NCBI RefSeq assembly: GCF_032970905.1
Contig: NZ_JAWJZA010000017.1
DNA: 55,227 bases
Origin: Veillonella absiana
Lineage (GTDB): Bacteria > Bacillota > Negativicutes > Veillonellales > Veillonellaceae
Strand: one strand, 5' to 3'
Part shown: one piece after another, positions 43,664 to 52,913 of the stretch
How the letters are laid out: every line of letters begins with the position of its first letter
Numbering within the stretch: the stretch's first letter is position 1
Made by a program: the position numbers and the translations under genes
Notes under the pieces: model-generated
Database searches by the model: none
The model's input: only the letters and a program-made list of their open reading frames with translations
Told to the model about the DNA's origin: nothing

Positions 43664-44494
43664 TTATTTCGGTTCCCAACTCAACCAAAGAATTGTATCC
43701 TCCGTCTCATTGGTTACGATAGACTCTTTCGTGAATGGCGCCAAAGCTTCTTTTAGCTTGGCATATAGTTCTTCTTTGGTACCATCAAAATCATCCATGA
43801 CACGTAACGCAAAGTACTCTACGGCTTTGTCGATATCAAGGGATTCTCTTTCAGTGGCAACCTGGTAGGTAGCTTCTACGTTCTGGCCAATAGTTTTAAT
43901 ATAATCAATAATGGCATCAGTATTAGCATCCATAGGAAGATCTTGTTTTGGTACAAAAATAGTACGCAAATACTCAACGATAGTATCCTTGCGGTCAGCA
44001 AAGGCTAATAATAGACATTTACCTTTACTTGCTTTTGTCATGGCTGCCAGATTATCGAAATCTAACATGACTGGACAGAAAATTGAATACACCAAATCAA
44101 AGGCGTGATCCCAATTTTGTGATTGCCGTAATTCTTCTGACCAAGGTCCAATAAAGAGGGTAAGAAGTGTTTGTTCTTTATCAGCAATTTGTTTAGCACC
44201 CTGTACCATACCTGTGGCTAGGTCAATGCCGTGTGCATGATAACCTTCTTGTGAAAGGCCTAAAGCATAGTCACCAACACCGCAACCAATATCTAATGTG
44301 CGAATGGATTCATTAGCTGGTACGGGTAATAGATTATGTTCATTAATGAATGCTAAGAAGTTTACAACTTGTTGTTTGCGATCCTCACGGTCATGTAAAG
44401 TAACGAAGAACTCAGAGCGAGTACTCCAAGATTGTTGTTCTTGGCCCCACTCTTTTTTAGAATAGGATAATTCAGTAATAGTAGTTTCTTTCAT
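43664..44494 (-). CDS. SAM-dependent methyltransferase (class I)
   Basis: 276 residues. The SAM-binding motif I is RTLDIGCGVGDYALGLS (about residues 66-82), with GIDLATGMVQGAK as motif II and FDLVYSIFCPVMLDFDNL around motif IV. The N-terminus, WSTRSEFFVTLHDREDRKQQ, is like a group of uncharacterised Firmicute methyltransferases. ATG 44494 follows GGAGA; the frame extends to 44551 without a site. The methyl acceptor is unknown. Confidence 0.82.
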   Translation of the reverse strand: MKETTITELSYSKKEWGQEQQSWSTRSEFFVTLHDREDRKQQVVNFLAFINEHNLLPVPANESIRTLDIGCGVGDYALGLSQEGYHAHGIDLATGMVQGAKQIADKEQTLLTLFIGPWSEELRQSQNWDHAFDLVYSIFCPVMLDFDNLAAMTKASKGKCLLLAFADRKDTIVEYLRTIFVPKQDLPMDANTDAIIDYIKTIGQNVEATYQVATERESLDIDKAVEYFALRVMDDFDGTKEELYAKLKEALAPFTKESIVTNETEDTILWLSWEPK

Positions 44495-44633
44495 ATATTC
44501 TCCAGTAGCGTATACGCTAATTATACTAATATAAATGAGATAAAACCTCATTTACTACTATAGTATGATATCTACCATAATAAATCAATAAAATTCGATA
44601 TAAAATTTACCTATATAATTCATAGGCGCAACA

Positions 44634-44664
44634 AAAAGGAGGTCACCATGATGACCTCCTTTTT
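44634..44664 (-). terminator. Terminator after dcuC
   Basis: AAAAAGGAGGTCA / TGACCTCCTTTTT perfect 13-bp stem. It contains AAGGAGGT, but no start codon makes use of it. Confidence 0.9.
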
Positions 44665-44732
44665 ACGCCAGTAAACACTGGAAATATGTGATTGTTAAAT
44701 GGTTATATACCCATTAATTTGTGGGTCTATGA

Positions 44733-46115
44733 TTAGTAGAATAATACGAAGTTAGCCACAACCAATGTAATACAAGCGCCAATCATTGGGATAGCCGTGC
44801 GTTTTACCAAATCAAATGGGGAGATACCAGCCATACCAGATGCCACTACGATAACTGCTGTAATAGGAGAAATCGCACGGGCTGCACTGGCAATAAAGTG
44901 CATTGGAAGAATCATAACTACTGTAGCCACGCCTGTTTGTGCGGCGATATTTGGAACGAGGTTGGCGAATGCAAAGAATGGTGCATTACCAGAGCCCATA
45001 ACTACAGAGGAGATAGCGATGATACTAATCATAACTAGAGTAATACCTACACCACCGAAACCTGATGTTTGAGAGCCTTGGATAAGAGCATCGATAGCAC
45101 CGATAACCATAAGGCCTTTGGCAAATGTTTCACCAGCAACGATTAGGGAAATTACATTGGCCATTTGGTAGCCCATACCATCAAAGAAGATTTGAAGATC
45201 AGCGAGGGCTGCTTTGCCACTGCGAGTACGAATCCATTGGAATACCATACCAATACTTGTACCAACGAACATCGCTACGATGATATTCATTTTAATTGTA
45301 GTAATCCAAAGATCGGAGAAAGATAAAATTAATGCTAATGGAATAATAGGAAGAATTGCGTAGATAGCAGGTGCTTTATCTTCGATTTTGCTTTGATCTA
45401 CATTATCTGTATTAACTGTTCCAGCTACTTGTGGTTGTACGATGTGGCCATCGCGTTTATCCATGTATTTTTGAGTCAAATAATGCAAGATAGCAACTAC
45501 TGGGAACACGCATAAAGCAACAGGTACTTGGTAGGAATGCCAGTAGGTTACAGGATCGATGCCAGCAAGTTCAGCGGCGAAGATAGTACCTGTGTCACTA
45601 GGGCTCCAGTCCAAGCAAAGAGTTGTAGCGATAGCTGCAGTAGCAGATAGTTTACTTACACCAAGAGCAATTAGGATTGGGTACATAGTAACCATCAATA
45701 ACATAGCCAAGCCAGACGCACTATTGATGGCCAAACCGATAACCATACCAAGAGCCCAGCAGGCACTCAATACTACGTATGGGGATTTTAATGCCAACAA
45801 TGGTTTGATTGTTAAATTAACGAGGGCACGAGAGGCACCGATATGGTCCATGTAACGAGCAAAACCAGCAACGGCCATGATATTGAGACCTAGTTTTGCT
45901 GCACGGCTACTGAATATGGAACGAATGTATTCATACATATCAAAGAAAAAACTACCCGTTTGGGCTTTTGCCGCTAGTGGGGAATCATAGCCGAGTAAAA
46001 TGGCAGTGGTCATAAGAATCATACCGCCTAACAATAGTACAGCTTGCGCTTTATACTTTTTGTAAATCAGCGTCCCTACCCAGAGGATGACAATCAGAGA
46101 AATCAGAATGTTCAT
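44733..46115 (-). CDS. dcuC: Anaerobic C4-dicarboxylate transporter, DcuC family
   Basis: 460 residues, twelve or so helices. It exchanges or exports succinate, fumarate or malate in anaerobes. NIMAVAGFARYMDHIGASRA, GLAINSASGLAMLLMVTMYP, ATTLCLDWSPSDTGTIFAAE and VVMGSGNAPFFAFANLVP are DcuC motifs. GAGAGGAG precedes the start. It fits with SatP and PEPCK in C4/C2 acid metabolism. Confidence 0.92.
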   Translation of the reverse strand: MNILISLIVILWVGTLIYKKYKAQAVLLLGGMILMTTAILLGYDSPLAAKAQTGSFFFDMYEYIRSIFSSRAAKLGLNIMAVAGFARYMDHIGASRALVNLTIKPLLALKSPYVVLSACWALGMVIGLAINSASGLAMLLMVTMYPILIALGVSKLSATAAIATTLCLDWSPSDTGTIFAAELAGIDPVTYWHSYQVPVALCVFPVVAILHYLTQKYMDKRDGHIVQPQVAGTVNTDNVDQSKIEDKAPAIYAILPIIPLALILSFSDLWITTIKMNIIVAMFVGTSIGMVFQWIRTRSGKAALADLQIFFDGMGYQMANVISLIVAGETFAKGLMVIGAIDALIQGSQTSGFGGVGITLVMISIIAISSVVMGSGNAPFFAFANLVPNIAAQTGVATVVMILPMHFIASAARAISPITAVIVVASGMAGISPFDLVKRTAIPMIGACITLVVANFVLFY

Positions 46116-46302
46116 AGTGAAAAACTCCTCTCACAACATGAGGCAATACTAGCACCAGATTTACGCCCCCAATGGTGAAAGTTGTACTTGCCTACTAAAA
46201 ATAAATACAAATAATTTATATACATATAAATTATACAATAAAATGTCCTCTAGAGATACTATAAATTATAAATATGCATAATAAATATGATATATGTAGA
46301 TA

Positions 46303-46339
46303 ATAAAAAACTTCCATTACACGTTGGCAATGGAAGCTT
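46303..46339 (-). terminator. Terminator after alr
   Basis: CTTCCATT (46311-46318) / AATGGAAG (46329-46336). On the minus strand a run of six T follows. Confidence 0.8.
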
Positions 46340-46363
46340 TTAGTATTAAAGTAGACGTTTTGA

Positions 46364-47476
46364 TTAAATATATTGTCGCGGTACTCGTTCCGAGAAACCA
46401 CAAAATATCTCGTATGGAATTGTATTAGCTAATGCTGCAATTTCAAGGGCAGTGATGCTTTCATGTCCTTGGGCACCGAGGAGAACGACCTTGTCACCAG
46501 GGACAACGGTAAGTTCGTCAGGAATAGCTACCATAAATTGATCCATACACACTCGGCCCACTACTGGGCAACGCGTACCATGGATCAGTACAGAACCTCG
46601 GTTAGACAAACTGCGCGGATAGCCATCAGCATAGCCCATTGGAATAGTAGCAATCGTCATAGGGCGCGGTGTTACATAGGTACTACCGTAACCAATTCCT
46701 TCACCAGCGGGTAAGTGCTGCACGTGTACAACCTCACTATGAAGTGAGAGAACTGGTTTTAATCCTAATCGGTTTGGCACATCGAGAGAAGGCATAATGC
46801 CATATTGAATGATGCCAGGACGGGCATCTGTAAAAAGACTATCCTTAACGGAAAGTAAGCCTGCGCTATTGGCGAGGGAAAAACGATATTCTTCATCTGG
46901 ACGAAAGGCGCGGATAGCATCAACCATGGCATGAAATTTTTGAGCCTGTCCATGGGCATGGCTTTGGTCTGCCGCATCGGCATTCGACATATGGGAGAAG
47001 AAACCATCAATATGTAAATTTGGATATTGATCGATGTGTTTGATGAAGTCTATGGCATTGTCTGGATTAATACCGATACGGTGCATCCCCGTATCTACTG
47101 CTACGGCGAGCTCAATAGTTATATCATGATTATCAGCTACCTTTTGAAGTGCTTCAAAGTCGGTGCTTTCACAAACGGCAGGGATACAATTGGTATCCGC
47201 TACGAGTTCAAAGGATTGAGGGCGAGTCAAACCGAGCAGGTAAATTGGTACCATGATACCGGCATTACGAAGAGGGACAACCTCCTCAGGTATAGCCACA
47301 GCAAGGGATTCATAGCCCTCCTCAACAGCAATACGGCCCATCATGACACTACCGTGGCCATAACCGTTGGCTTTGATAACCGCGGTGCTGGTGCTCCATT
47401 CGGGTAAGCTATCTTTGATTTTGCGCAAATTCTCACGAACAAGTGAGGTGTTTATTGTTAAATAGGTAGGTCTCAT
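46364..47476 (-). CDS. alr: Alanine racemase
   Basis: PLP enzyme converting L- to D-alanine for peptidoglycan. 370 residues. The PLP lysine is in AVIKANGYGHG near residue 35, followed by AVDTGMHRIGI, FSHMSNADAAD, RPGIIQYGIMP and the catalytic tyrosine in GEGIGYGSTYV; VGRVCMDQFMV follows. ATG 47476 lies shortly before the gap shared with the divergent dehydrogenase gene. The upstream site is weak. Confidence 0.95.
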   Translation of the reverse strand: MRPTYLTINTSLVRENLRKIKDSLPEWSTSTAVIKANGYGHGSVMMGRIAVEEGYESLAVAIPEEVVPLRNAGIMVPIYLLGLTRPQSFELVADTNCIPAVCESTDFEALQKVADNHDITIELAVAVDTGMHRIGINPDNAIDFIKHIDQYPNLHIDGFFSHMSNADAADQSHAHGQAQKFHAMVDAIRAFRPDEEYRFSLANSAGLLSVKDSLFTDARPGIIQYGIMPSLDVPNRLGLKPVLSLHSEVVHVQHLPAGEGIGYGSTYVTPRPMTIATIPMGYADGYPRSLSNRGSVLIHGTRCPVVGRVCMDQFMVAIPDELTVVPGDKVVLLGAQGHESITALEIAALANTIPYEIFCGFSERVPRQYI

Positions 47477-47740
47477 AATGACTCCTAATTATTTAAAATG
47501 AATGTATTTATGATTATCTATCGTCATCTAAGATTTTGATGAATAGTTATATATATTAATTGTATACTTTATTGTACCGCTTTTACAGGAATTAACAATA
47601 GTTTTTTGCCCAAATTAGACTTAAATAACTCATCAATTTTGTTAAACTCATCATAGTTTTATTGAGTAAATGCTGTATAATAAATATATAAATACAATTC
47701 TGTTATACAAGTGATATAGTACCGTTCATAGGAGGCTAAT

Positions 47741-48691
47741 ATGAGTCAAAAAGTAGTAGTTGTGAATGCAGGTAAAATGGATTTTGATGGTCAATTGGAT
47801 TTTTCCATCTTATCCGATGATGTGCAAGTATATCAAAATAGTACAAACGAAGAATTTATCGAACGTATTCAAGGCGCAACTGCTGTTGTTACTAAGGAAT
47901 ATCCAGTACCAGCAGAACTGATGGCGCAATTTCCTGATACTGTAAAACTTATTGTAGAAGCGGGCACAGGTTATAATAATATTGATCTTGATGCGGCTCG
48001 TAGCCATGGGATTACGGTGTGTAATATTCCTGCCTACAGTACTGAACGTGTAGCCCATACAGTTATCATGATGTTATTAAACTTGGCTTCCACTATGCAA
48101 CAACAAATTGCCATGTTAGCGCGTGGGGACCGTAGTAATTTTACAAAACATCTACAAGTACCTCATACAGAGGTTAACGGTAAAACCTTGGGCATCATCG
48201 GTGCTGGACATATAGGATTAGAGGTTATCAAAGTAGCTCGTGCATTGGGCATGAATATTTTGATTCATACTCGCACACCAAAAGAAGATTCCGAAGGTAT
48301 CCGTTATGTATCCTTTGAAACTTTGATGAGTGAAAGTGACTACATTTCCTTACACTGCCCATTGAATGACAAAACAAAATACATGATTGATAAAAAAGCA
48401 ATTTCCTTGATGAAACCAACAGCGTTCATTATTAACACTGGTCGTGGCGCTTTGATTAATGAAGCTGATTTGATTGAAGCATTGCAAAATAAAGCTATTG
48501 GTGGTGCTGGCCTTGATGTACAAGAAGTAGAACCTCCAGCAGAGGATAGTCCTCTTTATACATTAGAGAATGTTATCATCACACCACATATGGGGTGGAA
48601 GGGCTTTGAAACTCGCCAACGTCTAGTAGGTATTATTTCCGATGATATCCATGGATTCTTCGAAGGTAAACCTGTGAATGTAGTGAGCTAA
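47741..48691 (+). CDS. D-isomer-specific 2-hydroxyacid dehydrogenase
   Basis: 316 residues, NAD(P)-dependent reduction of a 2-oxoacid or glycerate/phosphoglycerate-like compound. Rossmann motif GIIGAGHIGLEVIKVARALG (about residue 150), catalytic Arg in NTGRGALINE, Glu in EVEPP and His in ITPHMGW. AGGAGG precedes ATG 47741. The substrate (hydroxypyruvate, 2-oxoisocaproate and others) cannot be told from sequence. Confidence 0.9.
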   Translation: MSQKVVVVNAGKMDFDGQLDFSILSDDVQVYQNSTNEEFIERIQGATAVVTKEYPVPAELMAQFPDTVKLIVEAGTGYNNIDLDAARSHGITVCNIPAYSTERVAHTVIMMLLNLASTMQQQIAMLARGDRSNFTKHLQVPHTEVNGKTLGIIGAGHIGLEVIKVARALGMNILIHTRTPKEDSEGIRYVSFETLMSESDYISLHCPLNDKTKYMIDKKAISLMKPTAFIINTGRGALINEADLIEALQNKAIGGAGLDVQEVEPPAEDSPLYTLENVIITPHMGWKGFETRQRLVGIISDDIHGFFEGKPVNVVS

Positions 48692-48837
48692 TTTAGGGTG
48701 AGTTTGGCCGTGGTCTAATCATTTTGTCATCGGATAATAATTCTGACAAATATATATGATTATAATGAAAATGGCACCGAGAAAATGGCGCTATTTTTGT
48801 TAGTAATGGATAGATTATTAATTTGCATAGAAACATG

Positions 48838-48875
48838 AAAAGTAGCATGCGTGGGAGTCCGCATGCTACTTTTAT
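48838..48875 (+). terminator. Terminator after the dehydrogenase
   Basis: AAAAGTAGCATGCG (48838-48851) / CGCATGCTACTTTT (48860-48873), followed by ATTT. Confidence 0.9.
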
Positions 48876-48908
48876 TTACTACTTATGGAAAGGAGAAACG
48901 AGATACAG

Positions 48909-48953
48909 AAAAGCACTATTACACAAGCCGATGGGCCCATATAATAGTGCTTT
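48909..48953 (-). terminator. Terminator of the pfl cluster
   Basis: AAAGCACTATTA (48910-48921) / TAATAGTGCTTT (48942-48953), 20-base loop containing GGGCCC. On the minus strand it is followed by TTTTCTG. The 340-bp gap holds only this and the preceding terminator. Confidence 0.7.
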
Positions 48954-49033
48954 ACAAGGTCGTATCATAGATCAAGGTTCTAGATTGTTGCGGGATATTT
49001 ATAATAGTTGAGAAAATCTCCCCAAATACTTGA

Positions 49034-49810
49034 TTATGACATAGAATGTTCTGTTTTGATGGGAATCCACCAGTGACGCCGGTAGGCTTTGATGCCTTCT
49101 ACTACTGTTTTAGAGGCATCTGTAGCGAGTGCCTTTGTGGCTGCTGGTACGCCTTCTAGGCGATAGTCTAGGCCCAGTTCCTTATATTTGGAAACGCCCA
49201 TGACGTGATAAGGTAGACAATCGACAGCTTGAATATTATTCAATGAACCGAGGAAGAATCCAAGACGATAATGACGTTCTTTCACATCTGTAATGCCCGG
49301 TACCACGACGTGACGCACCCAAATAGGTGTGTTCACCTCGGCGGTGAGGCGTGCAAAATTTAGGATAGGCTCAATAGGTTGTGCGGTGAGCCATTGATGT
49401 TTTTCTGGGTCAATATCTTTGATGTCTAGGATGACTAGGCTGGTTACTGCTAATAGTTGTCGGTAGGCCACCTCTTGGTGGGGATCAAAACAAATTCCAC
49501 TTGTATCTAAACAGGTATGGACGTTTCTTTCCCGGAAATAGGTGAACAGCTCAGTCACAAATTCAATTTGCATGAGCGCCTCCCCACCGCTGACAGTGAT
49601 GCCACCGTTTGAGTAGAATTGGCGGTTACGCTCGAATTGCTGCCATAAATCCTCGACGGACATCAGCTGGAAATCGCCCTTGACGTCCCACGTGTCGGGA
49701 TTATGACAATAGGCACAACGCATGGGGCATCCCTGTAGGAATACCACCATGCGCATGCCTGGCCCATCAACCGTACCCATCGTTTCTACCGAGTGAATAC
49801 GTCCGTTCAT
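49034..49810 (-). CDS. pflA: Pyruvate formate-lyase activating enzyme (radical SAM)
   Basis: Uses a 4Fe-4S cluster and SAM to abstract hydrogen from the glycine of its partner and so create the glycyl radical. 258 residues. The cluster motif is CPMRCAYCHNPDTWD (CxxxCxxC, about residues 28-35), with GGEALMQ-type SAM motif (TVSGGEALM) and LDIKDIDPEKHQWLTA. It is 12 bp downstream of the small radical-domain gene and surely co-transcribed. That order puts the activase next to the domain on which it acts. Confidence 0.95.
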   Translation of the reverse strand: MNGRIHSVETMGTVDGPGMRMVVFLQGCPMRCAYCHNPDTWDVKGDFQLMSVEDLWQQFERNRQFYSNGGITVSGGEALMQIEFVTELFTYFRERNVHTCLDTSGICFDPHQEVAYRQLLAVTSLVILDIKDIDPEKHQWLTAQPIEPILNFARLTAEVNTPIWVRHVVVPGITDVKERHYRLGFFLGSLNNIQAVDCLPYHVMGVSKYKELGLDYRLEGVPAATKALATDASKTVVEGIKAYRRHWWIPIKTEHSMS

Positions 49811-49822
49811 AGGATACCTCGA

Positions 49823-50062
49823 TTAGATAGCTTGATGGAATGTACGGGAAATAACTTCATCCTGTTGTTGTTTAGTCAATTTGTTAAAGTGCACAGCATA
49901 GCCGGATACACGAATTGTCAATTGAGGATACAATTCAGGATGTTTTTGAGCGTCTAATAATGTTTCACGAGTGAACACGTTAACGTTCAAATGATGGCCA
50001 CCTTTTTGGGAATAACCATCTAATAACTCAACTAAGTTATCGATTTGTTGTTGATTGCTCAT
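49823..50062 (-). CDS. Stand-alone glycyl-radical domain of pyruvate formate-lyase (GrcA-like)
   Basis: 79 residues that match the C-terminal end of PFL: NLVELLDGYSQKGGHHLNVN, RETLLDA, YPQLTIRVSGYAVHF and EVISRTFHQAI. The radical glycine is Gly54 in RVSGYA. AAAGGAGG lies upstream of ATG 50062, so it is translated independently; the frame extends to 50086 without need. E. coli GrcA, a repair part for damaged PFL, is longer (127 residues) and accompanies a complete enzyme. Here the upstream PFL lacks this domain, so the small protein is probably an obligatory subunit. Confidence 0.9.
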   Translation of the reverse strand: MSNQQQIDNLVELLDGYSQKGGHHLNVNVFTRETLLDAQKHPELYPQLTIRVSGYAVHFNKLTKQQQDEVISRTFHQAI

Positions 50063-50086
50063 GGGAAAAATCCTCCTTTCAATCAA

Positions 50087-50236
50087 ACGAGTAAACTAGG
50101 AATGCCTCCGCTGGTGAAAGCCTCCACAGCATTCTCTGTGAAAGACTAATAATAGTCCCAATATATCCGAGTCATCACCAATAGATGTGAGCATAGCCGT
50201 GATCAATAGGGTGGAATCATCGGCGGGTGAAAGCTT
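50087..50236 (-). other. Spacer between PFL core and radical-domain genes
   Basis: 150 bp with no continuing PFL-like frame. On the minus strand small stems GACTA-TTAT-TAGTC and CACAG/CTGTG are seen, the first followed by TTTC. They may set the ratio of the two products by partial termination or processing (inference). Confidence 0.4.
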
Positions 50237-52354
50237 TTATTTGCTTTCATCTATAGGAACATTTGGTTCGTTACAAGCAAAGTTACCATTGGAATTTGGT
50301 AACTGGCTTGGATCAAGGTCGATATCTAAATCGCCTAACGTTACAAATGTTTCACCAGACTTACCTAATGCATCTGGAACGATGGAGAAGGTATTGGAGA
50401 TACCGTCTGCACTATCGCGCCAAGGCATTTTTGCAACGGATGCTAAGGAAGAAATAGCCCCGTGTGTGTCACGGCCATGCATTGGGTTCGCGCCAGGAGC
50501 GAAAGCTACACCAGCTTTACGGCCATCTGGAGTGGAACCAGTAGCGTTGCCGTATACTACGTTAGAAGTAATTGTTAACAAGCTCATAGTGTGAACGGAT
50601 TCACGGTATGTTGGATGTTTACGGATTTTATTCATGAATGTGGAAACAACGAGAGCAGCTAGGTTATCTACGCGATCATCGTCATTACCATATTTAGGGA
50701 AGTCACCTTCGATTTCAAAATCTACAGCGATGCCGTTCTCGTCTCGAATAGGTTTAACCTTCGCGAATTTAATAGCGGAAAGGGAATCGGCTACTACGGA
50801 AAGACCAGCAATACCAGTAGCGAACCAACGAGTTACTTTACGGTCATGAAGTGCCATTTCTAGTTTTTCATAAGCGTATTTATCGTGCATATAGTGGATG
50901 ATGTTCAACGCGTTAACATAGACACCAGCTAGCCATTCCATCATGTCATCATATTTTTCCCATACTTCGTCAAAGTCGAGGTATTCGGATGTGATTGGAC
51001 GATACTTAGGCCCTACTTGTTTTTTGATTTTTTCATCTACACCGCCGTTGATAGCGTATAGCAAACATTTAGCCAAGTTGGAACGAGCACCGAAGAATTG
51101 CATTTCTTTACCCACACGCATTGGGGAAACACAACATGCGATAGCATAGTCATCACCAGAGTTAGGACGCATCAATTCATCGTTTTCGTATTGGATAGAG
51201 GAGGAAGCGATGGATAATTTAGCGCAGAAACGACGGAACCCGATTGGCATACGTGGAGACCACAATACTGTTAGGTTTGGTTCTGGAGCTGGGCCAAGGT
51301 TAGTCAATGTATGCAATACACGGAATGCAGTTTTTGTAACTAATGTACGGCCGTCAGTACCCATGCCACCAATAGATTCAGTTGTCCAAACTGGATCGCC
51401 AGTGAACAAGTTATTATATTCTTGGATACGTGCAAAACGGACCATACGTAATTTCATGATAAAATGGTCAACAAATTCTTGGATTTGTTCTTCTGTATAT
51501 GTACCATTTTTCAAGTCACGTTCAGCGTAGATATCAAGGAATGTGCTATTACGACCGATGGACATAGCTGCACCATTTTGTTCTTTAATGGCCCCAAGGT
51601 AACCGAAGTATAACCATTGGATAGCTTCTTTTACGTCGTTCGCTGGGCGACCGATATCGTAACCATAGGAGGCAGCCATTTCTTTTAGTTCTTTCAAAGA
51701 ACGGATTTGATCTTTGATTTCTTCGCGGTCGCGCATCAAATCAGCTGTCATATCACCCATAGTTGTGTCGAATTGTTTTTTCTTGTCTTCGATGAGGTAA
51801 TCGATACCGTACAAAGCAATACGACGGTAGTCACCAATGATGCGGCCTCGGCTGTATGCATCAGGTAGACCTGTAATTAAGTGGGCAGAACGAGCTGCAC
51901 GCATTTCAGGCGTATATACATCAAATACGCCATCGTTATGAGTTTTACGGTGCAAATGGAAAAATTCTTCTGTTTCAGGATCCATTTCGTAACCGTACTC
52001 TTGTAATGCCATTTTAGCTGTACGTAAACCGCCGTATGGGAACATAGCACGTTTTAATGGTTTATCTGTTTGTAAACCGACAATGGTTTCTAGTTCTTTG
52101 TCGATATAACCAGGCGCATGTGCCGTGATGTGAGTCGCAATTTTTGTATCTGCGTCAATCATGCCACCTTTTTCACGCTCTTCTTCATATAGTTTAAGGA
52201 CTTGATTCCACAAATTAGTAGTTCTTTCAGTAGGACCAGCTAAGAATGTATCGTCCCCTTCATAGGGGTTATAGTTACGCTGGATAAAGTCACGTACGTC
52301 GACTGCTTTATCCCACACACCTGTGTTAAAGTCTTGCCATGCAGTATTTTGCAT
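50237..52354 (-). CDS. pflB: Pyruvate formate-lyase core lacking the glycyl-radical domain
   Basis: Cleaves pyruvate with CoA to acetyl-CoA and formate under anaerobiosis. 705 residues; whole enzymes have about 750-760. The body is typical: FIQRNYNPYEGDDTFLAGPT, PYGGLRTAKMAL, GRIIGDYRRIALYG, the two active-site cysteines Cys407-Cys408 in AIACCVSPM, TPDGRKAGVAFAPGANPMHG and NTFSIVPDALGK. Where other PFLs go on into the radical domain, this one has an own tail of some 38 residues (from SGETFVTLGDLDID to PNVPIDESK) and stops. No RVSGYA motif. GGAGGTG precedes ATG 52354. Next come the radical-domain gene and pflA. Confidence 0.95.
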   Translation of the reverse strand: MQNTAWQDFNTGVWDKAVDVRDFIQRNYNPYEGDDTFLAGPTERTTNLWNQVLKLYEEEREKGGMIDADTKIATHITAHAPGYIDKELETIVGLQTDKPLKRAMFPYGGLRTAKMALQEYGYEMDPETEEFFHLHRKTHNDGVFDVYTPEMRAARSAHLITGLPDAYSRGRIIGDYRRIALYGIDYLIEDKKKQFDTTMGDMTADLMRDREEIKDQIRSLKELKEMAASYGYDIGRPANDVKEAIQWLYFGYLGAIKEQNGAAMSIGRNSTFLDIYAERDLKNGTYTEEQIQEFVDHFIMKLRMVRFARIQEYNNLFTGDPVWTTESIGGMGTDGRTLVTKTAFRVLHTLTNLGPAPEPNLTVLWSPRMPIGFRRFCAKLSIASSSIQYENDELMRPNSGDDYAIACCVSPMRVGKEMQFFGARSNLAKCLLYAINGGVDEKIKKQVGPKYRPITSEYLDFDEVWEKYDDMMEWLAGVYVNALNIIHYMHDKYAYEKLEMALHDRKVTRWFATGIAGLSVVADSLSAIKFAKVKPIRDENGIAVDFEIEGDFPKYGNDDDRVDNLAALVVSTFMNKIRKHPTYRESVHTMSLLTITSNVVYGNATGSTPDGRKAGVAFAPGANPMHGRDTHGAISSLASVAKMPWRDSADGISNTFSIVPDALGKSGETFVTLGDLDIDLDPSQLPNSNGNFACNEPNVPIDESK

Positions 52355-52834
52355 TTTGCACCTCCATATAATGGATATAACTATAAGATTTCTATGAGTT
52401 AAGTGTAATTGAAAAAATTTACGATTACAAGAAGAATATGATATATATTTTTAATATTGATTATGCAGAAAATATATAAATTGATAAAATCTAGCTCCTT
52501 AGGTCCTAAATTGTAAAGAAATTAAAAGTGTAGCTATAACTACAGTTTTATTGGGCTTTATGGAGTATAATTAACAAATTACTACTTTCTATTATATAGA
52601 ATATGTAAAAATTGGAAATATGGTATATATGGATTAAACCATTCTGTTATTGTATTTAAATGATAGTAAATATCGTTATATAGATAAAATAGATACAGAT
52701 ATAAGGCTATGTTGGAATGGATGGCTAGAAATATGTAAGCAAGGGATTATAATTTATAGTTCTTAAGAGACGTATTTCCTTGCAATGTGGGCTAGTAGTG
52801 TTATGATAGACAATATATTGTAAAGTTTTGTTTA
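52355..52834. other. Long AT-rich regulatory gap before pflB
   Basis: About 480 bp with no supported gene. A short palindrome GTAGCTATAACTAC occurs near 52531. A long leader and several promoters are common for pfl genes, but I cannot place a promoter or an Fnr box with confidence. Confidence 0.5.
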
Positions 52835-52875
52835 TCACTAAGTATCTATATACAGGTGATATAGATACTTAGTGA
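52835..52875. repeat. Perfect 17-bp inverted repeat before the EamA gene
   Basis: TCACTAAGTATCTATAT (52835-52851), 7-base loop, ATATAGATACTTAGTGA (52859-52875). No T-run follows on either side, so it is more likely an operator or an mRNA leader hairpin than a terminator. It ends 38 bp before the start at 52914. Confidence 0.85.
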
Positions 52876-52913
52876 CTTGTCTTATGTATCAAGTGAAGCG
52901 GAAAGGAGATACA

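Noticed and set aside
44634..44664. AAGGAGGT as a ribosome binding site for a small gene
   Set aside because: The sequence is an arm of a perfect terminator stem, and no start codon with an open frame follows.
48823..49011. A 62-codon plus-strand gene
   Set aside because: It runs through two terminator hairpins, has no clear ribosome binding site and no recognisable motif.
49823..50236. The small radical-domain gene as a mere frameshifted tail of pflB
   Set aside because: There are 174 bp between the core's stop and its start, with no PFL-like frame; the core has its own extra tail; the small gene has a strong ribosome binding site at a suitable distance. A simple frameshift cannot give this layout.
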